Positions 31,328 to 38,934 of a stretch of DNA of 41,073 bases are shown here, one piece after another. Under the pieces are notes generated by a model, which made no database searches, was not told the origin of the DNA, and saw only the letters and a list, made by a program, of their open reading frames with translations. The stretch is from the NCBI GenBank assembly GCA_030593885.1, contig JAUVGH010000018.1:1-41073 (forward strand), in the 5' to 3' direction. The DNA is from Methanomassiliicoccales archaeon. Its GTDB lineage: Archaea; Thermoplasmatota; Thermoplasmata; RBG-16-68-12; SOIM01. Within the stretch, counting starts at the first letter, position 1. The number at the start of each line of letters is the position of its first letter. Made by a program: the position numbers and the translations under genes.

Positions 31328-33488
31328 TTTCCATCTCAGGCTCGGGCTCTGGCTCAGGGGCCATCTCTTCTTCCATTGGTTCCTCTTCCATTGATGGACC
31401 GCCCCTCTTCTTCATAGCCACAACCGCGATAATTACAACAACGACTATTATCACGATAATGAGGAGCAGATAGAGCATAAGATTGTCTTCTTCACCATCA
31501 TCATCATCATCTGGTGGTGGTGGTGCTTCGCCGATCGTTATGGTCCCGAGATCAGTGGTGTCCCCGGCCGTAACAGTGCCATCGAAGGTTCCTTCCTCCA
31601 CACTTTCTATCAGAACGGTGAAGGTGCGAGCACCTGCAGCGAGGTAGACCTCGAACTCTCCTTCGGCATCAGTAAGTACGTACCAGTCACCCACAGTGAT
31701 GTTGGCATTTGCTATGGGATTACCTTCGTAGTCAACAATAGTACCTTTGAGGGTTCCATTGACGAGCAGGGCTAGAAGTTCGTTCGCCTTTTCGTTGGCA
31801 AATTCGAGAAGATCCTCAGCGTACATGTAGTTGTGATACTGGCCCATGCCTGAATCAACGACACCAAATGCGAAGTGTGCTTCGTTTGCCAGATCCTCGG
31901 CTTCTGTCATCGTAGCAGCCGGGAAGTCCTGATGTTCAGCCTCTTCGAGTGCTGCCACCATGGCAGTGATGTTAGTCTCAGCGCCCGCCTTGAGCGGCAG
32001 AATCGTTGCTTCCCAAGAATCAATGCCAGATTGGGCTTGAACATCGGTTAGAGCAAAGCCCGTGGTACCGTCATGACAGGAAGACGTACATGAGTTGGGC
32101 ACTCCAACTGCAGCGGTCTGATCCGGCATGATGACCTTGAATGTGTGGCTTGATATGTCGCCTGGCAGTGCGCTCTTGGCCGTTCCAATCATGTGGCAGT
32201 CCGTGCAGGCGACCGATCCTCCCATCCATGGCATTGGGGTGCCTGGCAGGTTCAGAATCGTCTCTCCTGCAATAATCTCCATCTGCGCATGATGAGGTTC
32301 GTGGTCAATCTCCTGCACACCTATTGTGTGGCAGGCGACGCAGAGCTCATCCTGTGGAAGTCTCAGCTGGTGATCGTTTCCTGCGTCGTCGTGTGCAGAG
32401 TGACAAGCGGCGCATGTCTGCTTCCAAGTGACGTTACCAGCATCAGGTGCTGTCGGACCTCCAAGAGACTCAATGAAACCTTCTGTGCTCCTGCAGCTCA
32501 TGCAACCATCATTCTGTGCATAACTGGGCGCGATCTCCGCGTGTCCGTTGCTCTCAGTGGTCAACCAGTCTCTGTATTGCTGGTGATGTTGCTTTGAGGA
32601 ATCGTGCTCGTCACCCCAGGTGCCTTCACCGGGAACATAGAAATCGGAAAAGGTGTCCCCAGGCATGTACCATCCTTCAACATCGTTCCACGGATAGCCA
32701 AGGGGCTCAGGTGCACCGGCGAGCGTCCCATTGCTCGTTCCTCTAATATGACACGATCCACAAATCTGAGCATCTACAGATTTCCAAATGAAATCGGGAT
32801 TGCCCAAGTGGTCGCTACCGGGACCGTGGCAGGCTTCGCAACCTGCGCCCAATTCAGACCAAGTGGCAGTCCACTCTTCTGTGGGGGCATTGTATGTGAC
32901 GTCAGTTCCAGTCGTATGGCAGCCAGCGCAACCTCTGTCCCATGAGTCCTTTGTGGCACTGGGCCAATCTCTGATGTCCCCATTTGTGTCAAACCACCGC
33001 TCCAGGTGGTACGCAACCCATTCCTGTGTGTCCTCATTCCACTGGATGGGTAGGAAGTAAAGGCTTGCATTTATCTGTGTCAGATACCTCTGCTTCCAGA
33101 ACGATCCAACGGTCTGGTCCACTGGGAACGTGTTGCCGTTCATAGTAACAGTGAATACTCCACCAGTACCATCCAGATCTATGATCACATCTGGGATACT
33201 GTTCGCAGTGTCGTTCAGGGTCGGGTCGATCGTGAAGTCCCCAGTGACAGTAGCCACATCAGGGTCCTGAATCATCTTGGGGTGCAAGCTGTTGGACCAG
33301 TCAGTGTGCTTTGTAGGATGACAGCCCATGCAAGAGTCAGAACCTACGTATGTTGCTGAATCCATGTAGCTGTTGTCAGTCGACCCTCTTGTTCCTTCAT
33401 CATCGCCGATGGTGCCAAATCCGAAAACCAAAACACCGACCGCGACGCCGATAGCAATCATTGCAATTGCGACAGAGATCCTCTTCAT
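31317..33488 (-). CDS. Large membrane-anchored octaheme cytochrome c with carboxypeptidase-regulatory-like domain
   Basis: 723 residues, the fifth and longest paralog. Seven CXXCH (CMGCH, CAGCH, CEACH, CGSCH, CAACH, CVACH, CTDCH) plus CTSSCH (CX3CH). A ninth site reads CMSCR (NDGCMSCRSTEGF), having lost the heme-ligand histidine. After the first heme there is an insert of about 150 residues (about 65-210, with FWKQRYLTQINASLYFLPIQ) not present in the others. Helical domain with VDSGMGQYHNYMY, beta-sandwich, a run of Pro/Asp, membrane helix and Met/Glu-rich tail. ATG with GGAAGGGGAT upstream. Electron carrier; partner unknown. Confidence 0.9.
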   Translation of the reverse strand: MKRISVAIAMIAIGVAVGVLVFGFGTIGDDEGTRGSTDNSYMDSATYVGSDSCMGCHPTKHTDWSNSLHPKMIQDPDVATVTGDFTIDPTLNDTANSIPDVIIDLDGTGGVFTVTMNGNTFPVDQTVGSFWKQRYLTQINASLYFLPIQWNEDTQEWVAYHLERWFDTNGDIRDWPSATKDSWDRGCAGCHTTGTDVTYNAPTEEWTATWSELGAGCEACHGPGSDHLGNPDFIWKSVDAQICGSCHIRGTSNGTLAGAPEPLGYPWNDVEGWYMPGDTFSDFYVPGEGTWGDEHDSSKQHHQQYRDWLTTESNGHAEIAPSYAQNDGCMSCRSTEGFIESLGGPTAPDAGNVTWKQTCAACHSAHDDAGNDHQLRLPQDELCVACHTIGVQEIDHEPHHAQMEIIAGETILNLPGTPMPWMGGSVACTDCHMIGTAKSALPGDISSHTFKVIMPDQTAAVGVPNSCTSSCHDGTTGFALTDVQAQSGIDSWEATILPLKAGAETNITAMVAALEEAEHQDFPAATMTEAEDLANEAHFAFGVVDSGMGQYHNYMYAEDLLEFANEKANELLALLVNGTLKGTIVDYEGNPIANANITVGDWYVLTDAEGEFEVYLAAGARTFTVLIESVEEGTFDGTVTAGDTTDLGTITIGEAPPPPDDDDDGEEDNLMLYLLLIIVIIVVVVIIAVVAMKKRGGPSMEEEPMEEEMAPEPEPEPEMESEE

Positions 33489-33518
33489 GGTATCCCCTTC
33501 CGAATTCGAAACGTGATA

Positions 33519-33537
33519 TTACATGGTTATATATAAG
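33519..33537 (-). promoter_or_regulatory. TATA-like box for the 33488 cytochrome gene with adjacent TTAC-N3-GTTA
   Basis: CTTATATATAAC on the minus strand (33526-33537), about 40 bases upstream of the ATG. TTACATGGTTA (33519-33529) overlaps it and resembles elements at 22541 and 26901/26924. Confidence 0.45.
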
Positions 33538-33583
33538 TCTTATTGAGAGCCATGTCGAAGAATCTACAAGTTTGACCAAGAAA

Positions 33584-33594
33584 TCTTTATTATG
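33584..33594 (+). promoter_or_regulatory. TATA-like box for ccmABCDE
   Basis: TCTTTATTATG, predicting transcription start near 33614. This favours a leaderless TTG at 33617 for ccmA. Confidence 0.45.
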
Positions 33595-33616
33595 TTGTTC
33601 ATAGTTGCGACATTCG

Positions 33617-34318
33617 TTGATAGAAATCGAGAATGTTGTAAAAGAATTCGGGAGAAAAGGGGTGATAAACGGCATCGATCTTCGGGTCGAGAAAGGGGAT
33701 TACCTCGTAATCCTTGGACCGAACGGGGCCGGTAAGACCACCCTCCTCAAGCTCATCTCCACGCTCCTCAGGCCTTCTGAGGGAACCATCAAGATAGACG
33801 GTTACGACGTGAAAGAGGACGGAGTGGCAGTTAGGAGGCGGATCGGGGTACTGGGCCACGTCTCATACCTTTATGACGAACTCAGCGCGCTCGAGAACCT
33901 GCGATTCTACGCGAAGATGTACGGTGTTACCTTGGGACTGGAGGAGATCAAAGCCATTCTGTCCAGAGTGAAACTGGCCCACAGGATGAACGATCTGGTC
34001 GGGACGTATTCCAGGGGTATGAAACAGCGGTTGGCAATTGCCAGGGCCATAATCCACAAGCCCAAGATCCTGCTCCTTGATGAACCGTACACAGGGCTGG
34101 ACCTTAACGGACGGAAGATCTTGACCGAGATGCTGCGAGGATTCCAGAAACTGGGCATAACAACGGTCATGGTCACGCATGACATAGAAAGAGGATACGA
34201 GATGGGCAACCGATTGGCCGTGATAATCGACGGGAAGATCGCCGCTGATCTGCGAAAAGAGGATATGAGCTTAGAGGAATTCAAGAACAGATATGCGGAC
34301 TTGATGGGGGCATCATGA
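33617..34318 (+). CDS. ccmA: Heme exporter ATP-binding protein CcmA
   Basis: About 233 residues. Walker A GPNGAGKTTLLKLI, signature YSRGMKQRLAIARAI, Walker B ILLLDEPYTGLD and H-loop VTHD are intact. CcmA energises release of heme-loaded CcmE from the CcmABCD complex. TTG at 33617 (MIEIENVVKEFG) is preferred over TTG 33605 because the TATA-like box predicts transcription start between them. Stop overlaps the ccmB ATG by four bases; first gene of ccmABCDE. Confidence 0.93.
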   Translation: MIEIENVVKEFGRKGVINGIDLRVEKGDYLVILGPNGAGKTTLLKLISTLLRPSEGTIKIDGYDVKEDGVAVRRRIGVLGHVSYLYDELSALENLRFYAKMYGVTLGLEEIKAILSRVKLAHRMNDLVGTYSRGMKQRLAIARAIIHKPKILLLDEPYTGLDLNGRKILTEMLRGFQKLGITTVMVTHDIERGYEMGNRLAVIIDGKIAADLRKEDMSLEEFKNRYADLMGAS

Positions 34319-34989
34319 GCGTGAACGGTATCACAATCGCATTGAAGGACCTTAAGGTCGAGTTCAGAACGATGAGGATGATCGTCACGATGGTCATCTT
34401 CTCCTTGATGGTGATCATGGCCTTCAGATTCGCTTTCCTTTTCTACTCCGCCGAGACAGAACCAATGATGATCGCACCCATACTCTGGGTAACGTTCACC
34501 TTCGCAGGCATGTTCGGGCTGGTGTCATCCTTTTCCAAGGAGAAGGATACAGGTTCCCTGCAAGGGTTGATGCTGTGTCCGTCGGACAGATTCTCGATCT
34601 ATCTTGGAAAGCTCCTGTCCAACCTTGTCCTGCTGCTGATCGTAGATTTTGCCGCCCTGCTGTTCTTCTCGGTCTTCTTCGACTTCGACTACGGTGGCAA
34701 TATCGTACCCATAGTATCTTTGGTAATACTGGGATCGGTCGCGTTCACGATTGTCGGTACATTGGTGGCTGGAATGTCCGTGAACCTCAAGGGAAGAGAG
34801 AGCGCATTGACAATCCTTATGTTGCCGTTGATTATACTAACTGTATTGATGCCGGCAATAATCGCTACTTCAAAGGCCTTGGAAGGTCAGATCGGAGATG
34901 CATGGGGAGAGATTAGAATCATCGCAATGTTCTCCCTGGTCTATCTGGCGCTTTCGTATCTCCTGTTCGAATACGTACTGGAGGCATAG
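34315..34989 (+). CDS. ccmB: Heme exporter membrane protein CcmB
   Basis: 224 residues, six helices, starting ITIALKDLKVEFRTM as is usual for CcmB. FSKEKDTGSLQGLMLCPSDR (about 73-92) matches the conserved CcmB cytoplasmic loop (REKExGTLEGLLLAPVSR). Forms the ABC membrane part with CcmA. ATG overlaps ccmA stop; two bases separate it from ccmC. Confidence 0.92.
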   Translation: MSVNGITIALKDLKVEFRTMRMIVTMVIFSLMVIMAFRFAFLFYSAETEPMMIAPILWVTFTFAGMFGLVSSFSKEKDTGSLQGLMLCPSDRFSIYLGKLLSNLVLLLIVDFAALLFFSVFFDFDYGGNIVPIVSLVILGSVAFTIVGTLVAGMSVNLKGRESALTILMLPLIILTVLMPAIIATSKALEGQIGDAWGEIRIIAMFSLVYLALSYLLFEYVLEA

Positions 34990-34991
34990 AG

Positions 34992-35957
34992 TTGGGGAAG
35001 TACAAAGCATTGGATTATGTTCTTTTGATTGGGTCGTTGATCTTCATTCTCGTCACAGTCTTCATGGCGATATACTATGTGCCATTGGTCGGGACCGACG
35101 TCTCGATCGTTGCTCAGAAACCGGATGAATACACCGAGCTCGAGTTGAGGGTGAAGGGGGTCGTTGACGACATAAGCGGCGCATCTGAGTTCGATCTGGT
35201 GGACATCGGCAACTCGGAATTTGAGTTGAACGTTGAACACAATGAGAACCTACCCTCGGGACTGAGCGAGAATGATGTGGTCATCGTGACAGGCGTTCTG
35301 GTTGACACTGACGCATTGATCTTCGAATCCACGGATATTGAAATTGCAGATGACGACACTAGTGCGGGTTGGGTCGCCCCATACGCCCAGAAGATTTTCT
35401 ATCTGCACACCCCAGCAGCATGGGCATCCTATCTTGCGTTCGGCATCGTCTTCGTCGGGAGCATAATCTACCTCAAGAACGGTAGCAACAAGTGGGACAC
35501 CATTGCCCTGTCCTCGGCTGAGATAGGTGTCATGTTCTGCACCTTGGCGATAGTCACTGGCCCTCTCTGGGCAAAGCCTGAGTGGGGTGTGTACTGGAGA
35601 TGGGAGGACACCAAACTCCTCACGACGTTCGTCATGTGGATGATCTACCTGGGCTACATCACTCTGAGACTTGGCGCGGGAGGAAGGAGCGTGGCCCGCA
35701 TTGCTGCTGTGTTTGGAATAATCGGCTTCATGGCCGTTCCCTTGTCGTTCATATCTTCCAGGGTATGGCAGAGCCTTCATCCGAACCCGGTCGGGCAGAG
35801 CGGTGGCCTGTCATCCGAAGCGGGAATGACACTTATGGTGGGAGTGATCGCCATGAGCTTCCTGTATTTCTATCTGCTAAAGAAACGTGTGGAACTTGAG
35901 GAGACCAAACACAAAGTTGAAGAATTAAAGGACGATATGGAAGGTGAGATCGAATGA
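34992..35957 (+). CDS. ccmC: CcmC heme handling protein with an inserted CcmE-like OB domain
   Basis: 321 residues, against about 240 usual. Core CcmC is clear: heme-ligand H139 in FYLHTPAAWASYLAF, WWD-type motif WGVYWRWED (198-206, one residue longer than the common WGxWWxWD) and second ligand H263 in SSRVWQSLHPNP. Between helix one and the core is an extra segment (about 38-120) that aligns with the separate CcmE: ELRVKGVVDDIS...FDLVD...LPSG...VVIVTGVL. It lacks the heme-binding CxxxY/HxxxY tail. CcmC loads heme on CcmE, so a built-in CcmE-like domain is notable. TTG start. Coiled acidic C-terminus. Confidence 0.9.
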   Translation: MGKYKALDYVLLIGSLIFILVTVFMAIYYVPLVGTDVSIVAQKPDEYTELELRVKGVVDDISGASEFDLVDIGNSEFELNVEHNENLPSGLSENDVVIVTGVLVDTDALIFESTDIEIADDDTSAGWVAPYAQKIFYLHTPAAWASYLAFGIVFVGSIIYLKNGSNKWDTIALSSAEIGVMFCTLAIVTGPLWAKPEWGVYWRWEDTKLLTTFVMWMIYLGYITLRLGAGGRSVARIAAVFGIIGFMAVPLSFISSRVWQSLHPNPVGQSGGLSSEAGMTLMVGVIAMSFLYFYLLKKRVELEETKHKVEELKDDMEGEIE

Positions 35958-36100
35958 GAGGACTCGACGAGCTATACATTGCGTACACGGTCATTTGGCT
36001 GGGAGTGTTCGGCTACATGCTATATCTTCATCTGAAGCAGCAGAGGCTGCTGAAAGACGTTAAGAATCTCGAGGGGATGTTGAGTGAACGAGGAAGTTGA
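35954..36100 (+). CDS. ccmD: CcmD-like small membrane protein
   Basis: 48 residues (MRGLDELYIAYTVIWLGVFG, then YMLYLHLKQQRLLKDVKNLE). One helix preceded by YIAYTVIW and followed by a basic, coiled-coil-like segment is the usual CcmD form, and it sits in the canonical place between ccmC and ccmE. ATG overlaps the ccmC stop (ATGA) and its end overlaps ccmE by 17 bases. CcmD helps release holo-CcmE from CcmABC. Confidence 0.85.
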   Translation: MRGLDELYIAYTVIWLGVFGYMLYLHLKQQRLLKDVKNLEGMLSERGS

Positions 36101-36524
36101 GAGTGACGAAGTTCAGAAAACCAAAGTCGGGACCGAGGCTGAGAGGCCCAGGTCGAGGCTGACTGGAAAGAGGAAGAAGCTGCTCACAGCTGTTGCCGTG
36201 TTGGTGATAATAGCACTGGCACTTGTCGTTGGATTCTGGGGCAACGCACCGGTTCCCTACATGACCGTCAGTCAGGTCATTGACAACTCCAATTCATACG
36301 TTGACAAGGAAATCGAGATCAAAGGTCTAGTGGACAATTGGAACACGACAGCGAGGACCTTCGACCTGACCGATGAGGAGTCCGTTCTGAAAGTAAGCTA
36401 CGACGTAATTCCAGATGGCTTCAATAACGGAAAGGAGATCGTTGTAAGCGGCGTACTGAAAGGTACCAACGGAGTGGTGTTGGAGGCCGATAAGATAACC
36501 GTGGGCTGTCCTTCCAAATACTGA
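36084..36524 (+). CDS. ccmE: Heme chaperone CcmE, archaeal CxxxY variant
   Basis: 146 residues: basic N-terminus, one helix (about 34-54), OB-fold (about 60-140) and a terminal CPSKY with C142 and Y146. In E. coli-type CcmE the heme is bound by His in HxxxY; a Cys in CxxxY is the known variant of the archaeal/System I* type, which commonly lacks CcmH, and no ccmH or ccmG is visible here. The protein stops exactly at the tyrosine, without the usual flexible tail. GTG start with GAGGGG upstream. Last gene of ccmABCDE. Confidence 0.9.
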   Translation: MNEEVESDEVQKTKVGTEAERPRSRLTGKRKKLLTAVAVLVIIALALVVGFWGNAPVPYMTVSQVIDNSNSYVDKEIEIKGLVDNWNTTARTFDLTDEESVLKVSYDVIPDGFNNGKEIVVSGVLKGTNGVVLEADKITVGCPSKY

Positions 36525-36603
36525 GACGGACGGATCCCGCCCTTTAGAAAAGGAACTTTGACAAGGTCGATACATTTTTGGTGGTGAAATCCAATCGAAG
36601 CTC

Positions 36604-37215
36604 GTGAGATCAGCGGTTATCCTCGCTGGGGGAAAGAGCAACAGGATGGAGTTCGATAAGTGCGTCGTCCCATTTCACGGCAAGCCGCTGATGTTCTGGT
36701 CGTACAGCGTTCTTGGAAGCCTGGCTGAGGACATATTATTCTCAATATCAACCGACAGGGACGAGGGTCCCCTCCGGGAGTTCCTGGGTGATGAGGTGAG
36801 GTTCGTCAGGGACAAGGAGGCTGGTCTGGGACCGCTGTTCGGACTGTCCCTATCATTCAAGGAGGCGAGAGGAGAATATGTGGCAGTTGCTCCCTGCGAT
36901 GCTCCTTTCATAAAAGCAGAGCTCTATCTGAGATTGTTTCGATTGGCCGAAGGTGCGGATGCGGCAGTACCGGAGATCAAAGGCTATTGGGAACCTTTGC
37001 ACGCGGTCTACGAGAGGAAGGCCATGTTAGAGGCCATTGAGAAGGCCATCTCCGAAGGGGGAACACGTCCCAAGGACACGTACAAGCACCTTGAAGTGAG
37101 GAAGATGACACAGGAGGAGGTCCAGACCTTTGATCCTGATCTTCTGTCCTTCGTCAACATAAACACGATACAGAACCTCGAGAACGCGTCAGATCTCAGC
37201 CCACCAGATCGCTAG
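36604..37215 (+). CDS. mobA: Molybdenum cofactor guanylyltransferase MobA
   Basis: 203 residues. ILAGGKSNRMEFDK (about 6-19) is the GTP-binding signature, VPFHGKPL follows, and APCDAPF (about 97-103) is the metal-binding aspartate region; GYWEPLHAVY fits MobA. Transfers GMP to molybdopterin to make MGD for the molybdoenzyme at 1-2018, with MobB at 7589-8299. GTG start. 79 bases after ccmE, possibly co-transcribed. The following 230 bases (37216-37445) hold only short direct repeats (CTAGTGG and AGGTAGT, each twice within 37212-37259) and no gene I can support. Confidence 0.92.
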   Translation: MRSAVILAGGKSNRMEFDKCVVPFHGKPLMFWSYSVLGSLAEDILFSISTDRDEGPLREFLGDEVRFVRDKEAGLGPLFGLSLSFKEARGEYVAVAPCDAPFIKAELYLRLFRLAEGADAAVPEIKGYWEPLHAVYERKAMLEAIEKAISEGGTRPKDTYKHLEVRKMTQEEVQTFDPDLLSFVNINTIQNLENASDLSPPDR

Positions 37216-37445
37216 TGGCACAGGTAGTCTATGAACTAGTGGTGACAGTGCATAGGTAGTGGAAAACTTCGTAGTTCTCATTGAAATACGTCATATTCCT
37301 CAGGAACGGCCCTAAGAAACTCTGAGGTGGAGAGAAGAACTGCGTCGGCAAATCGATACGGCTGAAAGAGCTTCATGAATCAGAACTACGATGTAAAGTG
37401 ATGAAGACCAGTAGGAGAAGGCTGAAGTGAAATCAGTAAATCTCT

Positions 37446-37994
37446 TCACTGTCTGTGTCTGCCAAAGCTCGGAGGACTCTTCAGCGCCCTATCCAAGGCA
37501 TCCACAGCAACTGCGACAAGAATGCCCTTCTCAGATAAGCGAAAGAACGATACTGTCCTCTTTTCACGACAATGCTCCACCCGCCTGAGGATTCCCATCG
37601 ACTCCATCGATGCAAGGCAACGGTACGCCTGATGCGGTGAGATGCTCAGATCCTCAATCATTCTGCTTATGCCTTTGTATCCTCTGCTGAGCAAGTATAT
37701 GAGTATGGGCATGCAGCGCTTCGGAAGCCTGGAGAAGTCCTCCGCCTTCATATCCAAAGAAAATCTCAAAACCTCCCTTAGATGTCTTACAAATTTCGCC
37801 ACATAGACACCTCTCTCTGAGAGAAGATACTGCTTTTCGAACCGGGGAAATGATCCGTGGGTTTCGACATCTACAAGTCTGAGTTCCCTGAGTGTTTGGA
37901 GACTGCTCATTATAGTCTTTCTGTTCCAACCCTTTGAAACCATCCCTGATAGAGTGTTTTTGTCACAGCTTTGCAGTAAATGTAAGATTCTCAA
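37446..37994 (-). CDS. Archaeal winged-helix regulator with two HTH domains; 5' end apparently frameshifted
   Basis: 182 residues from TTG 37994. Two winged-helix-like units: about 1-70 (MVSKGWNRKTIMSSLQTLREL, with LSERGVYVAK) and about 90-175 (ISPHQAYRCLASMESMGILR, with LSEKGILVAV). DNA-binding transcription factor; target unknown. In the TTG-started form helix one of the first domain is cut. Upstream in the same frame the sequence continues as GIASIERPILALRIL without a start, while an ATG at 38091 in the neighbouring frame, with GAGG and a TATA-like box, reads MQIQDSRPQFQVEGSDGIIR. A one-base change in CCCTCCCC (38026-38033) would join them. Confidence 0.75.
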   Translation of the reverse strand: MRILHLLQSCDKNTLSGMVSKGWNRKTIMSSLQTLRELRLVDVETHGSFPRFEKQYLLSERGVYVAKFVRHLREVLRFSLDMKAEDFSRLPKRCMPILIYLLSRGYKGISRMIEDLSISPHQAYRCLASMESMGILRRVEHCREKRTVSFFRLSEKGILVAVAVDALDRALKSPPSFGRHRQ

Positions 37995-38117
37995 AGCTAA
38001 GATTGGTCTTTCGATGGAAGCGATTCCCTCCCCTGATGATACCGTCCGATCCCTCCACTTGGAACTGTGGCCTTGAGTCTTGTATTTGCATTTTCCTCTA
38101 TAAAGATATCGTTACAT

Positions 38118-38124
38118 CTTTTAA
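38118..38124 (-). promoter_or_regulatory. TATA-like box upstream of the regulator
   Basis: TTAAAAG on the minus strand, about 30 bases upstream of the ATG at 38091. Supports 38091, rather than 37994, as the original start of the regulator. Confidence 0.4.
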
Positions 38125-38231
38125 TTCTTTCTTACCTTTCATAGCATTGCTACGATTTGCAAGGAAATGATATATGCAGGAACAGAATGGTTGCATTTGG
38201 GATTTTCGATCCCGGAGGAAGTGAAAAGTGT

Positions 38232-38741
38232 ATGAAAGACAGTTGCAAAAGAGGAAAGGCAAGAATAGCGAGAATTGGAACGGTGTCTGCGCTCCTTATG
38301 ACCGCAGTTGTGATTCTGACTCCCACCGTGTTGGCAACAAACCATCCGTACTTGGTGGGGTTAGGAATTACTTTGGTTAACAGGACCTTGTTGGACGCTA
38401 GCGTTTCCGATGGAATGCCCCCATTGGAGATAGCCATCGTCGACTTAGACAGTGTCACGATCTACTTCAACTATAGTTATTCTGATGATCGCACGACCGG
38501 ACTTCTTAAGGCCTACCACAATTTCAGCCTGGCAGTCTATTATAACGGACCCTCTTCCAACGGCAACCAACACCAAACATTACCTCGTGATGGTTATTTT
38601 GAAGGCTCTACCTCGGTGACAGTTTACAATGTTACAGATGACACCTACATCTGGGTGAACTACACGGCCTCCATCAGCTGCGGCGCCGTGCCGCCGTACA
38701 ACGATTCGGACACCCATGGGGAAAGCATTTATCTGTACTGA
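38232..38741 (+). CDS. Secreted protein of unknown function
   Basis: 169 residues from ATG 38232 (GGAGGAAGTG upstream; the longer frame from 38157 is unsupported). Signal peptide with KRGKARIARIG then a hydrophobic stretch ending PTVLA. The mature part is beta-rich with many Asn-X-Ser/Thr sites (NYSYS, NFSLA, NVTDD, NYTAS). It ends SIYLY with no membrane anchor. No family recognised. Stands alone between the regulator and the SBBP protein. The next 193 bases show nothing I can call. Confidence 0.7.
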   Translation: MKDSCKRGKARIARIGTVSALLMTAVVILTPTVLATNHPYLVGLGITLVNRTLLDASVSDGMPPLEIAIVDLDSVTIYFNYSYSDDRTTGLLKAYHNFSLAVYYNGPSSNGNQHQTLPRDGYFEGSTSVTVYNVTDDTYIWVNYTASISCGAVPPYNDSDTHGESIYLY

Positions 38742-38934
38742 AAGAGCGGGCTAAACCAGGCGATCACAATTCCCTCTGGCAGGCAGGACGTCTGCTCTCG
38801 TGGAAGCACGAAAATAGCAAGCATGTCGCACGCTGACCATGGACACCATTCGCGTATGGCAAAACCCGACCTGAGGGCAAGACAACACCGCAAAATTCAT
38901 GAAGTCGGTCAAAGATTAGGGTATTGAGGGATCC

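Noticed and set aside
11537-33488. Archaeosortase (PGF-CTERM-like) anchors on the surface proteins
   Set aside because: The C-terminal helices are followed by 8-40 residue charged tails and lack the PGF-type tripeptide, so ordinary membrane anchoring fits better.
37212-37259. Short direct repeats CTAGTGG and AGGTAGT as a possible CRISPR or attachment site
   Set aside because: Only two copies of 7 bases each with no regular spacing, no tRNA and no integrase nearby.
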